The notes: generated by a model from the letters alone, not told the origin. Counted from the stretch's first letter, positions 9,620 through 17,940 are shown. The stretch: DNA of 64,000 nt from an uncultured Sutterella sp. (GCA_949282745.1 CASDQM010000055.1:1-64000), one strand, 5' to 3'. Numbers and translations: made by a program.

Positions 9620-9660
9620 GGTCGCCCCGCTCCCCCGGGGCGGGGTGACCGATCTTTTTT
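9620..9660 (+). terminator. Terminator or attenuator between lyase and DASS transporter
   Basis: GGTCGCCCCG (9620-9629) pairs with CGGGGTGACC (9641-9650) with one G-U pair, followed by GATCTTTTTT. It lies in the 80-base gap between lyase and transporter. The transporter start (9673) has no clear Shine-Dalgarno after the T-run, so the hairpin probably sets the relative expression of the two genes. Confidence 0.75.
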
Positions 9661-9672
9661 CGAGCCCTCACC

Positions 9673-11079
9673 ATGCAGAAAGAAAAACTCATTCGCTGGG
9701 CGGTTCCCGCGGCGATTCTCGTCGTCCTCTACTGCCTTCCCGTGCCCTCGGGCCTCAAGCCCGAAGCCTGGCACATGTTCGCCATCTTCGCCGCCACCAT
9801 CGCCGGGATTCTCTCCGCGCCGATCGCCTCGGGCGCCCTGATGTTCATCGGCCTTGCGCTCACCTACTTCACGGGCACGCTCGGTCTCGGAGACGTCCTC
9901 AAGGGCTTCGCCTCGGGCACCGTCTGGATGATCTTCTCGGCCTACGTCCTTTCGCTCGGTTTCGTGCAGTCGGGCCTCGGTCGCCGCATCGCCTACAAGA
10001 TGCTCTCGCTCTTCGGCGGCTCCTCGCTCGGCGTCGCCTACTCGCTCGGCATCGCCGACCTCATCATGGCGCCCGCCATGCCAAGTGTGACGGCCCGCTC
10101 GGGCGGCATCATCCTCCCCGTCGCCAAGTCGATCAACCAGGTCCTCGGTTCGCAGCCCGGCCCCACGGGCAAGAAGATCGGCGACTTCCTCATCATGACG
10201 TGCTTCCAGTTCACGCCGATCACGGGTTCGCTCTTCCTGACGGGCATGGCCGCGAACCCCCTGTGCGCCTCGCTCGCGCGCGACGGTCTCGGCGTGGAGC
10301 TCTCCTGGGGTTCGTGGTTCTACGCTGCGCTCGTGCCGTCGCTTCTGTGCTTCGTCCTCATGCCGCTTCTCACCTACAAGTTCATGAATCCGGACCTGAA
10401 GCGCACGCCGGAAGCCAAGGTTATGGGTCGTGAAGAACTCGCCAAAATGGGCCCGATGACGACGCAGGAAAAGCTCGTCTCCGTCGGCTTCATCCTTGCG
10501 CTCCTCGGCTGGGGCACCTGCCTGATCACGGGCTACAACGCCAACGCCATCGGTCTCGGCCTCGTCGCCTTCCTCTTCATCACGAACGCCGTCGCCTGGA
10601 AGGACGTTCTGAACGACAAGGCGGCCTGGGACACGGTCGTTTGGTTCGGCGCCATCATTTCGCTTGCGGGCGGTCTCACGAAACTCGGATTCATCACGTG
10701 GATGTCGTCGAGCTTCGCCTCTTCGCTCGGCGGTCTCGACTGGGTGACGACCTTCCTTATCCTGGGTCTCGCCTACATCTACCTCCACTACGTGTTCGCC
10801 ACGGCCTCGGGTCACGTCGCCGCCATGTACGTCCCGTTCGCCTCCGTCGCCATCGCCGCGGGCGCGCCCGCCACCATGGTCGCGATCTGCTTTGCGATCT
10901 TCTCGAACTTCATGTGGGGCATCACCGAGTACGCCGGCGGTCCGGGACCGATTTACTTCGGTCAGGGCTACTTTGAACGTCCGCGTTTCTATAAGATCAA
11001 TTTCTGCATCGTCACCTTCTGCGTGGCCGTCGTCTTCTCGACGGGCATGCTCTGGTGGAAGCTGATCGGTCTCTACTGA
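9673..11079 (+). CDS. DASS-family (SLC13-type) dicarboxylate transporter
   Basis: A 468-residue polytopic membrane protein of the divalent anion:sodium symporter family (CitT/YbhI-like), moving di- or tricarboxylates across the inner membrane. About 12 hydrophobic segments alternate with short loops. It begins with RWAVPAAILVVLYCL and carries repeated Ser/Thr-Gly-rich re-entrant motifs such as QFTPITGSLFLTGMAANPL and FATASGHVAAMYVPF typical of the family. It follows the lyase by 80 bases and precedes the GntR gene. With a fumarate-releasing lyase upstream, exchange of C4-dicarboxylates is plausible. The E. coli relatives in this subfamily include citrate/succinate and tartrate/succinate antiporters. 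Substrate inferred only. Confidence 0.85.
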   Translation: MQKEKLIRWAVPAAILVVLYCLPVPSGLKPEAWHMFAIFAATIAGILSAPIASGALMFIGLALTYFTGTLGLGDVLKGFASGTVWMIFSAYVLSLGFVQSGLGRRIAYKMLSLFGGSSLGVAYSLGIADLIMAPAMPSVTARSGGIILPVAKSINQVLGSQPGPTGKKIGDFLIMTCFQFTPITGSLFLTGMAANPLCASLARDGLGVELSWGSWFYAALVPSLLCFVLMPLLTYKFMNPDLKRTPEAKVMGREELAKMGPMTTQEKLVSVGFILALLGWGTCLITGYNANAIGLGLVAFLFITNAVAWKDVLNDKAAWDTVVWFGAIISLAGGLTKLGFITWMSSSFASSLGGLDWVTTFLILGLAYIYLHYVFATASGHVAAMYVPFASVAIAAGAPATMVAICFAIFSNFMWGITEYAGGPGPIYFGQGYFERPRFYKINFCIVTFCVAVVFSTGMLWWKLIGLY

Positions 11080-11100
11080 TCCTCATTGACGTCCTTCTCC

Positions 11101-11130
11101 GTCCGGCGCCGCAGCGCCGGACGGCCTTTT
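11101..11130 (+). terminator. Intrinsic terminator after the DASS transporter
   Basis: GTCCGGCGC, CGCA, GCGCCGGAC: a perfect 9-bp stem followed by GGCCTTTTTCTT. It lies 22 bases after the transporter stop and 20 bases before the GntR start. Confidence 0.88.
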
Positions 11131-11149
11131 TCTTCTTGGGAAACCACGC

Positions 11150-11938
11150 ATGGCCCGTGAACTTCTCTACCGAAAGCTTGCCGAGAAATGGATCCGCGCG
11201 ATTTCCACGGGCGTCCACCCCGTCGGTACGCTCCTGCCGAGCGAGCAGGAACTCATGAAAATCGAAGGCGTCTCGCGCCACACCGTCCGCGCCGCCCTGA
11301 AGATTCTCGAGCAGTACGGCCTCATCCGGCGCACGCCCCACGTCGGCACGACGGTGATCAGCCGGGGAGCGCTCTTGAGCTTCAACCGCCAGCTGAGCAC
11401 GCTCTCGGACCTCGACCGCCTCGCCGAGCGAAATCCGAGAAAGCTCCTCGACATTCGGGAGGCCGTGCTCGAGCGGCCGCTTTCCGACGAACTCGGCCGT
11501 CCCGCGGGCGACGTCTGCATCCGTTTCTCCATGATTCGAACGGGCTCGGCCGACGGCGCACCGCCCATCGCCTGGACGACGGAATACGTGCGGCGCGACT
11601 GGATCGAACTCATCCGCGCCGCCAAGGACTTTCCGCATCTCCTCATGATCGAACTCATCGAAAGGCTTTTTCGAAAGCGCTGCACGGAAGTTCGTCAGGT
11701 GATCGAAGCGAGGGCCCTCCCCGAAGAGGGTGCGCGGCACCTCAACGCCGCCACGGAGTCGCCCGCCCTTCGGATCGTGCGCAACTACGTCGACGAGTCG
11801 GGCGAGATCCTTCTCTCCACCGTTTCCTATCATCCGGGTGACCGCTACGCCTTCAACCTCAACGCCCGCGTCCCCGACCGCAAGCGAAACGAACGCCTCG
11901 ACGAAACGCTCTTCGATCGGTTGCGAAACGGATCTTGA
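11150..11938 (+). CDS. GntR-family (HutC/UTRA) transcriptional regulator
   Basis: A 262-residue regulator. The N-terminal winged helix is clear: LYRKLAEKWIRAISTG, LPSEQELMKIEGVSRHTVRAAL, then LEQYGLIRRTPHVGTTV (about residues 5-70). The remainder (about 90-240) has the length and pattern of a UTRA ligand-binding domain (HutC subfamily), which senses small molecules. The ribosome site is weak (GGGA before the ATG). Located directly after the lyase-DASS pair on the same strand, it most likely controls that pair in response to the transported substrate or a product. No operator was identified with confidence. Confidence 0.88.
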   Translation: MARELLYRKLAEKWIRAISTGVHPVGTLLPSEQELMKIEGVSRHTVRAALKILEQYGLIRRTPHVGTTVISRGALLSFNRQLSTLSDLDRLAERNPRKLLDIREAVLERPLSDELGRPAGDVCIRFSMIRTGSADGAPPIAWTTEYVRRDWIELIRAAKDFPHLLMIELIERLFRKRCTEVRQVIEARALPEEGARHLNAATESPALRIVRNYVDESGEILLSTVSYHPGDRYAFNLNARVPDRKRNERLDETLFDRLRNGS

Positions 11939-11968
11939 GTGAACGGCCACTTCGAAATAAAGTAAGAA

Positions 11969-12003
11969 AAATCCCCGGAGAACGAAATGTCTTCCGGGGA
12001 TTT
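11969..12003. terminator. Bidirectional terminator between GntR and MarR genes
   Basis: AAATCCCCGG (11969-11978) and CCGGGGATTT (11994-12003) form a 10-bp stem with A-rich left and T-rich right flanks, so it can serve both converging genes. Confidence 0.85.
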
Positions 12004-12043
12004 CTTCTTGAAGGCGCCCCCCTTTTGGGAGAACCTCGGTCGA

Positions 12044-12577
12044 TCAACTCAGACCGTGCGGATTGAGAACGCGCGACTGCGAAAGGATGAGCTTCTTGAG
12101 AAGCCCCGAGAGCGCCTCGCGGTCCTGGGCGGTAAGGCCTTCGACCAACTGGCACTCCACCTCGACGTGGCTCGTGACGGCCTTGAGCGTCAATTCACGC
12201 CCCTTTTCCGTCACTTTGAGCACGACGCCGCGGCCGTCCGACTGATCGGGCGTGCGCACGATCAGGCCCTTTTCCTCGAGCTTGCGGATGCGGTTCGAAA
12301 GCCCGCCCGACGTGATGAGGATCTTCGCGTGGATGTCCTTGGGCGTGATCTTCGCGTCGGGATTTCGCGTCAAAACGGCGAGCACTTCGAATTCGCCGCG
12401 CGTGAGACCGAAGCGCGCAAGGTTCGAGTCCACGCGGCGGGCGATGTAGTAGCTCATGCGCACGAGTCGGGCCACCACGGCGAGCCCCGCCGTGTGAAGG
12501 TCCGGCACCTCACGCAGCCATTCTTCTTCGAGACTGTCGACGAAGTCGCGCAGGTCTTCGTGTTGACGGGCTTCCAT
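12044..12577 (-). CDS. MarR-family transcriptional regulator
   Basis: A 177-residue winged-helix regulator. The DNA-binding core reads FGLTRGEFEVLAVLTRNPDAKITPKDIHAK, ITSGGLSNRIRKLEEKGLIVR and SDGRGVVLKVTEKGREL (about 75-140), matching MarR helices and wing. N- and C-terminal helices would form the dimer interface. Its ATG overlaps the stop of the upstream amidohydrolase by one base (TGATG), indicating translational coupling. It is the third gene of the dcuC-amidohydrolase-marR operon and likely senses the cassette's substrate. No ligand can be inferred. Confidence 0.9.
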   Translation of the reverse strand: MEARQHEDLRDFVDSLEEEWLREVPDLHTAGLAVVARLVRMSYYIARRVDSNLARFGLTRGEFEVLAVLTRNPDAKITPKDIHAKILITSGGLSNRIRKLEEKGLIVRTPDQSDGRGVVLKVTEKGRELTLKAVTSHVEVECQLVEGLTAQDREALSGLLKKLILSQSRVLNPHGLS

Positions 12578-13854
12578 CAGTGGGCCCCCAGATGGCGCAG
12601 GATCAGATCGCGGTAGATCGTAAAGAGCGTGAGAAGATGCTTTTCTTCGAAGTCGAAGGCGCTCTGATGGTGGCCGGCAGCAAGGTCGGAACCCACGACG
12701 AGGTAGGCGCCCTGGCCGCCCTTTTCCTGCACGCGCTTGATGAGGACCGTGGCGTCGTCGGAGCCGTTGAAGTTCATCGTCGTCTGGACCTTGTCGACGT
12801 AGGGAGCGTTCTTCGCCACTTCGGCGGCGGCGTCGCGAAGCGGCAGATCGGGCACGAAGTCGACGGCTTCGCCCATCACCTCTTCTTCGACGGAGACGCC
12901 GTACATGGCGGCGGCGCCCTGCACGCGGGCCTTGGCCTCTTCGTACATGTAGGTGTTGATCTTGGCGGTTTCGCCGCGGACTTCCACCTGCATTTCGGCG
13001 GTCGAGGCGATCACGTTGCGGCCTTCGCCGGCGCGCAGATACCCGACGTTCACGCGGGTCATGCCTTCGCCGTGACGGGGAAGCGCCATGAGCGACATCG
13101 CTGCGCCCGCGGCGGCCATGAGGGCGTTGCGGCCCACTTCAGGCTGCATGCCGGCGTGCGAGGGCGTGCCGCGGAAGCGGTAGTCGAGCTTCGTCGTGCA
13201 GAGGAACTTTTCCGGAGCCGTCACGACCGTGCCGCCCGGAATGTCGCAGCCGAGGTGGCCGCAGTAGAGGAAGTCGACGTCGTCGACGATGCCGCTTTCG
13301 GCCATCGGACGCGCACCGCGCACGCCTTCTTCGGCGGGCTGGAAGAGAAGCTTCAGCGTGCCGCAGAGTTCGTCCTTGTGTTCAGCGAACCACTGGGCAA
13401 GCGTGAGACCCACGGCCTGGTGGCCGTCGTGGCCGCAGGCGTGCATGTAGCCCGGACGGCAGGAGGCGAAGCCTTCGCGGTTCGGGATGTGATCGGGGTT
13501 CGACGTTTCCGTAACGGGCACGCAGTCGAGTTCGAAGCGGATCGCCATGACGGGACCGGGACGGCCCGTTTCGAGGATGCCCACCACGCCCGTGACGCCG
13601 TCGAGGCGCGCGAGGATTTCTTCCTTCACGCCCTGGCTCTTCGCGAAGGCGAGACCCTCTTCGATCTGACGGCGGTTGGCGCCGCGGATGAAGTCGGGAT
13701 TGATGACTTCGCGGCCGCACTTGACGGTGAAGCCGAGCGATTCGAGTTTTTCGATCGCGCGGGCGGACGAGACGAACTCGGCCCAGCCCGGTTCGGGCTT
13801 GGAGTGAATTTCACGGCGCAGAGCGGCGATGGATTCTTGCGTAAACGTAGTCAT
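12577..13854 (-). CDS. M20 amidohydrolase (AbgA-like aminobenzoyl-glutamate hydrolase type)
   Basis: A 425-residue M20D-type metallo-amidohydrolase, cytosolic. The metal centre shows C140, H142 and H145 in ACGHDGH, catalytic E175-E176 in FQPAEEGV, and a His in AGHHQSAFDF near the C-terminus. A 30-residue insertion before the TGVVGILET strand resembles the p-aminobenzoyl-glutamate hydrolase subunit AbgA more than ordinary N-acyl-amino-acid hydrolases. The dimerisation motif FRGTPSHAGMQPEVGRNAL is present. It lies 12 bases after the dcuC-type transporter and overlaps the MarR start. Likely role: hydrolysing an imported N-acyl or aminobenzoyl amino acid. AbgA normally works with AbgB, which is not seen here, so the substrate assignment is tentative. 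Confidence 0.8.
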   Translation of the reverse strand: MTTFTQESIAALRREIHSKPEPGWAEFVSSARAIEKLESLGFTVKCGREVINPDFIRGANRRQIEEGLAFAKSQGVKEEILARLDGVTGVVGILETGRPGPVMAIRFELDCVPVTETSNPDHIPNREGFASCRPGYMHACGHDGHQAVGLTLAQWFAEHKDELCGTLKLLFQPAEEGVRGARPMAESGIVDDVDFLYCGHLGCDIPGGTVVTAPEKFLCTTKLDYRFRGTPSHAGMQPEVGRNALMAAAGAAMSLMALPRHGEGMTRVNVGYLRAGEGRNVIASTAEMQVEVRGETAKINTYMYEEAKARVQGAAAMYGVSVEEEVMGEAVDFVPDLPLRDAAAEVAKNAPYVDKVQTTMNFNGSDDATVLIKRVQEKGGQGAYLVVGSDLAAGHHQSAFDFEEKHLLTLFTIYRDLILRHLGAH

Positions 13855-13866
13855 GGCATTTGCCTC

Positions 13867-15225
13867 TTACATGTAACGGATCATCGAAATGGCGAGGACG
13901 GCGACGAAGCCCGTCAGAAGCGGCACGCTCGTGCGCTTCACGACGAGGAGCGGATTGACGCGCACGACGGCCGACACGATGATGACCACGGCCGCCACGG
14001 GCGAGACCGCGCGGATGAGGTTCGACGTGCACTGCATCGGGAGCGCGACCATGATCGGGTCGATCCCGGCCTTTTCGGCGATCTGCGGAATGAGTTCGAT
14101 GAAGCTGTAGAAGACGGCGTTGCCCGACCCGCTAATGAAGGTGATGAGCGCCGTGATGCCCGAGAAGGCGAACATGAGGCCCGTGCCGGCGTTCTGGACG
14201 TCGGAGAGCGAGGACGAGATCATGTCGATCATGCCCATGCTGCTGAGGCCCTTCACCATCGTGGAGGCGGCGACGATCAGAACGACCACCTTCGAGAAGC
14301 CTTCGCCCATGCCCTTGAAGAAGAGGTTGGCGTCCTTGAGCTTCCCGCGGATGTCGCCGCTGCGGATGATTTCCGTGATGAAGGCGAGAAGGAAGGAGAA
14401 GAGCGTGATTTCGACGAGACCCACCTTGGCCTTCTTGAAGAAGAGCCAGAAGAAGATTATGAGCACAAGCGGCAGGACCGGGAAGATCGCGTAGGCGGTC
14501 GGAGCCACCTTGCCCGTGACGAGCTTCGATTCGTCGATTTCGCCCGCGGTGCCGCCGTCCTTCTTGTCCATGTAACGCTGCCAGAAGTAGTGCGCAACGC
14601 CCATGATGATGAGCGCAGGAACGGTGATCGGAGCGTGGTGGTAGAAGACGTAGTCGACGACGTGTTCAAAACCGAGAACGCGGGCCGCCACGACGTTGTC
14701 GCCGCCCAACGGGGTCGGCACGATGGTGGCCGTGGTGGCGATCACGCCCGCGGCCGTCAGGGGCGACATCTTCGCCGCGCGCAGGACCGGATAGAGCGTC
14801 GCCATGAGGATGACGGCGAGAGACGAGGCGCTCGGGATGATGATCGAGAGGAGCGTGCCCATCCAGAAGACGAGCGGCACGAGGATGTAGGGCGAACGGA
14901 TGCGTTCGAGCGGACGGCTCATGACGCGGATCACGGCGTCGTTCGCGCCGATGTGCGACATGTAGGCGGCAAAACCGAAGAGGGTCAGAATGATGAGACC
15001 CGCATTCGAGTATTGCTTCACGAAGATGTCCTTGATCGCCTTGAAGGGATCGACCCAGGAGAGACCCGAGGAGAGCTTGTCGCTCAGAATCGGCATGCCG
15101 AGAATGAGCGCGCAGTACATCAGAACGATGCCAGTGGCGAAGAGCACCACCTTGGCGTCGTAGTTTTTGGCAATGGCCCATCCCGCCAGGATGAGCGCCA
15201 CGAGACAAATCGCCGTAGCGAGCAT
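13867..15225 (-). CDS. DcuC-family C4-dicarboxylate (or anion) transporter
   Basis: A 452-residue polytopic membrane protein, resembling the DcuC family of anaerobic C4-dicarboxylate carriers by its long hydrophobic helices and motifs such as IIPSASSLAVILMATLYPVL, TTATIVPTPLGGDNVVAA and FISGSGNAVFYSFIEL. It begins with a signal-anchor-like helix. It is the first gene of a three-gene unit with an M20 amidohydrolase and a MarR regulator, so its real substrate may be the amidohydrolase's substrate rather than fumarate or succinate. A divergent EamA transporter starts 178 bases away across an AT-rich region with repeated GAAGATA motifs. Confidence 0.8.
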   Translation of the reverse strand: MLATAICLVALILAGWAIAKNYDAKVVLFATGIVLMYCALILGMPILSDKLSSGLSWVDPFKAIKDIFVKQYSNAGLIILTLFGFAAYMSHIGANDAVIRVMSRPLERIRSPYILVPLVFWMGTLLSIIIPSASSLAVILMATLYPVLRAAKMSPLTAAGVIATTATIVPTPLGGDNVVAARVLGFEHVVDYVFYHHAPITVPALIIMGVAHYFWQRYMDKKDGGTAGEIDESKLVTGKVAPTAYAIFPVLPLVLIIFFWLFFKKAKVGLVEITLFSFLLAFITEIIRSGDIRGKLKDANLFFKGMGEGFSKVVVLIVAASTMVKGLSSMGMIDMISSSLSDVQNAGTGLMFAFSGITALITFISGSGNAVFYSFIELIPQIAEKAGIDPIMVALPMQCTSNLIRAVSPVAAVVIIVSAVVRVNPLLVVKRTSVPLLTGFVAVLAISMIRYM

Positions 15226-15310
15226 GTTGAGGACCTAAAGAGAGGGAAATAGGGAAAAACGAGATTGTAACGAAGTTCTTCCGCCGCGACGCACTTTCCT
15301 TTCTCAAAAG

Positions 15311-15366
15311 GAAGATAATTGTCTTTCCGTGAAGATATGTTATTCATTTATCTTCTCGTGAAGATA
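15311..15366. promoter_or_regulatory. Repeated GAAGATA motifs in a divergent promoter region
   Basis: GAAGATA occurs at 15311-15317, 15331-15337 and 15360-15366, with one inverted copy TATCTTC at 15349-15355. The last two direct copies share the longer form CGTGAAGATAT. They sit in an AT-rich patch between the dcuC-type gene (minus) and the EamA gene (plus), where a regulator such as the neighbouring MarR protein could bind. Direct spacing is 20 and 29 bases. The regulator is a guess. Confidence 0.45.
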
Positions 15367-15402
15367 TATTCGCGTTTTACTTTCCTTGTTTTCTTCTTTT
15401 TC

Positions 15403-16287
15403 ATGCGTTCGAGTTTTCTTACCGGCGCCCTGTGCGTTGCGGGCGCCGCCATCCTCTGGGGGACGGCGGGCACCGCCCAAACCTTCCTGAACCCGGGCGA
15501 ACTCTCGCCCCTATGGGTGGCGGCCCTGCGTCTACTCTTCGCCGCCTGTCTCTTCCTGCCGCTTCTCACCTGCCGCGAGGGCTGCCGGGCGCTCGGCATT
15601 CCGAAGGACGGGTCATGGAAGCTCATCCTCGCCTGCGGCGTGGCGATGGCCGCCTACAACCTTCTCTTTTTCGCGGCCATGCGCATGGCGGGGGTCGCCG
15701 TCGGGACGGCGATCGTGATCGGGAGCGCTCCGGTCTGGGCGACGCTCATCGAAACGCTTCGCGGGAGCGTCCGCCCGGGAGCGAAGCGTCTCTTTGGGCT
15801 TGCCGTCGCGATTGCGGGCGGCGTTCTCATGGCGACGGCCGGCCGCGAAGACTTTTCGCTTCCCCTCGCCGCCCTCGGCACGTGCCTTGCGGCGGGCTTC
15901 GCCTACGCGTCCTTCACCGTGATGACGAAGGAGCTCGTGGGTTCTCTCTCGCCCCTTCGCGCGACGGCGCTCTCCTTCACGCTCGCGATGGTCATCGCCT
16001 TTGCGGTCGCCTTCGCGACGGGACCGCTTCCCGTCCTCACCCTCAAGGGTATCGGCGTGACGCTCTACTTGGGGCTCTTCACGACGGGCGCCGCCTATCT
16101 TCTCTTTTCCTCGGGGCTACGCCACGTGAAGGCGTCGACGGGCGTGGCGCTTTCGCTTCTCGAACCCGTCACGGCCTTTTTGCTCGCCGTGACCGTCGCG
16201 GGCGAAGCCGTGACCTTTGCGGCCGTGGCGGCCCTTCTTCTGCTCCTCGGCGGGCTTTTCCTCGTGCTGAAAAGCGAGAGCGAATAA
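15403..16287 (+). CDS. EamA/DMT-family transporter
   Basis: A 294-residue, ten-helix membrane protein of the drug/metabolite transporter superfamily with two EamA repeats. The first opens with AGAAILWGTAGTAQTFLNPGE and the second near GTCLAAGFAYASFTVMTKEL, ending with LLLLLGGLFLVLKS. Such proteins export amino acids or other metabolites, or work as uniporters; the substrate is unknown. The ATG at 15403 places the first family helix directly at the N-terminus. A longer frame from TTG 15319 would add an extra hydrophobic helix but does have AAGGA upstream, so the start is uncertain. It stands alone on the plus strand. Confidence 0.85.
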   Translation: MRSSFLTGALCVAGAAILWGTAGTAQTFLNPGELSPLWVAALRLLFAACLFLPLLTCREGCRALGIPKDGSWKLILACGVAMAAYNLLFFAAMRMAGVAVGTAIVIGSAPVWATLIETLRGSVRPGAKRLFGLAVAIAGGVLMATAGREDFSLPLAALGTCLAAGFAYASFTVMTKELVGSLSPLRATALSFTLAMVIAFAVAFATGPLPVLTLKGIGVTLYLGLFTTGAAYLLFSSGLRHVKASTGVALSLLEPVTAFLLAVTVAGEAVTFAAVAALLLLLGGLFLVLKSESE

Positions 16288-16305
16288 GGCGCGTGCGGCC
16301 TGTCT

Positions 16306-16340
16306 AAAAAAAAAAGAACGGCGGGATGCCGGATCCCGCC
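16306..16340 (-). terminator. Terminator downstream of dsbI
   Basis: Arms 16320-16327 (GGCGGGAT) and 16333-16340 (ATCCCGCC) form a perfect 8-bp stem. On the minus strand it is followed by a long T-run (bases 16315-16306). It lies 92 bases beyond the dsbI stop and may also serve the converging EamA gene. Confidence 0.85.
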
Positions 16341-16431
16341 GAAAAAGTCGAGTTCGCCGCCGACATCAGACACCTCAAATCGACCGGCGAACCCCTTCTC
16401 CAATCAAGAAATCAAACATTGCCCGAGAGCA

Positions 16432-17103
16432 TCAGGCCTTCTTCACGAAGTCGCGCATCACCCAGCCGTAGATCATGGCGGCGAGGAAAACGGCGGCCAC
16501 GATGCAGGCGAGAAGACAGCAGGAAGCCATGTCCATGAACTTCCACTGCGGAATCAGGTACCAACCGTCGTAGGACTGGTAAAACTCAATGAACCATCGC
16601 TGCAGGTCGCCCAGAACCACACCGTCGGGCACGACCGGCGCGTCGTAGCCGCAGTCGCCCGTGGGCTGGAACCAATCCGGCGCCCACTTTTCCAGCGGCA
16701 GACCGAAGGGGAACTTCGGCTCCAGGGAGCAACCCTGCATGCCGAACATCGCCTCGGGGTCGTCCGAATGCACGGCGTCGTGAATGCCGATGAGCTTCCA
16801 GGAACACATGATCGTGTAGAGAAGGCCGTAGATCGAAATGACGTAGCCGACGATCTTGGCCCAGAGCGCCTTCGGGTTGATCATTGCGATGACGCAGCCC
16901 AGGGCCATGACGAGGTTGCCGTAACGGATGTAGACGCACTGCTCGCACGGGAGCATGTGCATCCAGTCCTGAAAAACATAGTGCGCCAACAAAACCATGG
17001 CGACCATGGCGAAGGCGATGATGCCCCAGGGCCAGCGGGAATCCTGCCAGGCAGCGAGCGTGTTGACGGGGTCGGTCTTGAGACCGCGGAAGAATGTTTT
17101 CAT
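16432..17103 (-). CDS. dsbI: DsbI, DsbB-type quinone-linked oxidase for DsbL
   Basis: A 223-residue integral membrane protein of the DsbB/DsbI family that re-oxidises periplasmic DsbL and passes electrons to quinone. The first cysteine pair is C53/C56 in LPCEQCVYIRYG. The second periplasmic pair is C125 and C151 (MQGCSLEP ... TGDCGYD), widely spaced as in DsbI. Four to five hydrophobic helices are visible. It is the third gene of assT-dsbL-dsbI, 130 bases after dsbL, a gap holding an internal hairpin. Placement beside assT identifies it as DsbI rather than the general DsbB. Confidence 0.92.
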   Translation of the reverse strand: MKTFFRGLKTDPVNTLAAWQDSRWPWGIIAFAMVAMVLLAHYVFQDWMHMLPCEQCVYIRYGNLVMALGCVIAMINPKALWAKIVGYVISIYGLLYTIMCSWKLIGIHDAVHSDDPEAMFGMQGCSLEPKFPFGLPLEKWAPDWFQPTGDCGYDAPVVPDGVVLGDLQRWFIEFYQSYDGWYLIPQWKFMDMASCCLLACIVAAVFLAAMIYGWVMRDFVKKA

Positions 17104-17159
17104 GGTGATGTACTCAAATGGGCCGCGCCGGGAATCAGCAGTCGGACAAAAAATGGAAA

Positions 17160-17202
17160 CGGAAGAGGAAACGGCCTTGAAAGACGTCCGCGTCCTCTTC
17201 CG
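17160..17202 (-). other. Hairpin in the dsbL-dsbI gap
   Basis: CGGAAGAGG (17160-17168) and CCTCTTCCG (17194-17202) can form a 9-bp stem in the transcript between dsbL and dsbI. There is no T-run on the minus strand, so it is more likely an mRNA stability or processing element than a terminator. Confidence 0.5.
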
Positions 17203-17233
17203 GAAAGGAGACCTGCGATGAACCGACCGCGGG

Positions 17234-17884
17234 TTACTTCATGGCGGAGAGTTCTTTGACGAGGTTCACCATGCCGTCGAGACCGCGGATGCTCTTCGTC
17301 ATGATGAGGTACTTGCCGTTGACGACGTAGGCCGGAATCCCCTGGATCTTGGCGATGTCGTAGGAAGCCTTCCATTCGTCGCAAAGCTTCTTGACGGCTT
17401 CGTCGCCCTTGGCCTTGTTGAATTCGTCAGCCGAAATGCCCGTGGCGTCGGTGAGGGTCTTCAGGAAGGCGGCTTCGCCCGCGGTCCAGCGTTCGCCCTT
17501 CTTGTGATAGGCCTTGTAGACGGCGTCCTTGGCCTTCTTGAAGAGAGAATCCTTGCTTTCGATCGAAACGCCCGCGGCCTTGTCCTTCAACATGCACATG
17601 GCGAGGAATTCGCTCGCGACGCGGCCGTACTTGCCCTTGGTTTCGAGGTGCACCGGATTGAAGACGAGACCCGTTTCCTTTTCGATGCGCGGCAAGACCT
17701 TCGGGTCGACACCCACGTCGTACTTGAAGCAGAAGGGGCAGTCGTAGCTGAAGACCTTCGTGAGTTTGCCTTCGCCGTAAGCGTAGGGCTTTTCGAGCTT
17801 GACGTAGTCGGTGCCTTCGGTGGCGGCCATGGCGGTCGCGGCAAAGAGGGTGAGACCGAGGGCCATCAGAGTTTTCTTGAACAT
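17234..17884 (-). CDS. dsbL: DsbL, DsbA-type periplasmic thiol oxidase for AssT
   Basis: A 216-residue periplasmic thioredoxin-fold oxidase. A cleavable signal peptide is clear (MFKKTLMALGLTLFAATAMA). The active site is C49-P-F-C52 in SYDCPFCFKYD, the CPFC motif reported for DsbL of uropathogenic E. coli. The cis-proline loop is GIPAYVVNG. DsbL introduces the disulfide of arylsulfotransferase and is re-oxidised by DsbI. It lies between assT and dsbI in the canonical operon order. Intergenic distance to assT is 74 bases and contains a strong GC-rich hairpin. Confidence 0.94.
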   Translation of the reverse strand: MFKKTLMALGLTLFAATAMAATEGTDYVKLEKPYAYGEGKLTKVFSYDCPFCFKYDVGVDPKVLPRIEKETGLVFNPVHLETKGKYGRVASEFLAMCMLKDKAAGVSIESKDSLFKKAKDAVYKAYHKKGERWTAGEAAFLKTLTDATGISADEFNKAKGDEAVKKLCDEWKASYDIAKIQGIPAYVVNGKYLIMTKSIRGLDGMVNLVKELSAMK

Positions 17885-17910
17885 GTCTTTTCGTCCTTGT
17901 GGATCACGCC

Positions 17911-17940
17911 GATCCGGCCGACCGGACGGCCGGCCGGATC
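17911..17940 (-). other. Strong hairpin in the assT-dsbL gap
   Basis: GATCCGGCCG (17911-17920) and CGGCCGGATC (17931-17940) form a perfect 10-bp stem with a GC-rich loop. It lies directly between the dsbL start and the assT stop and lacks a T-run. Likely it protects or separates the assT and dsbL message segments. Confidence 0.55.

Noticed and set aside
12580-15252. 890-residue plus-strand frame opposite the amidohydrolase and dcuC-type genes
   Set aside because: Rich in His, Asp, Glu, Arg and Val as expected from antisense of GC3-biased genes. It covers two convincing minus-strand genes.
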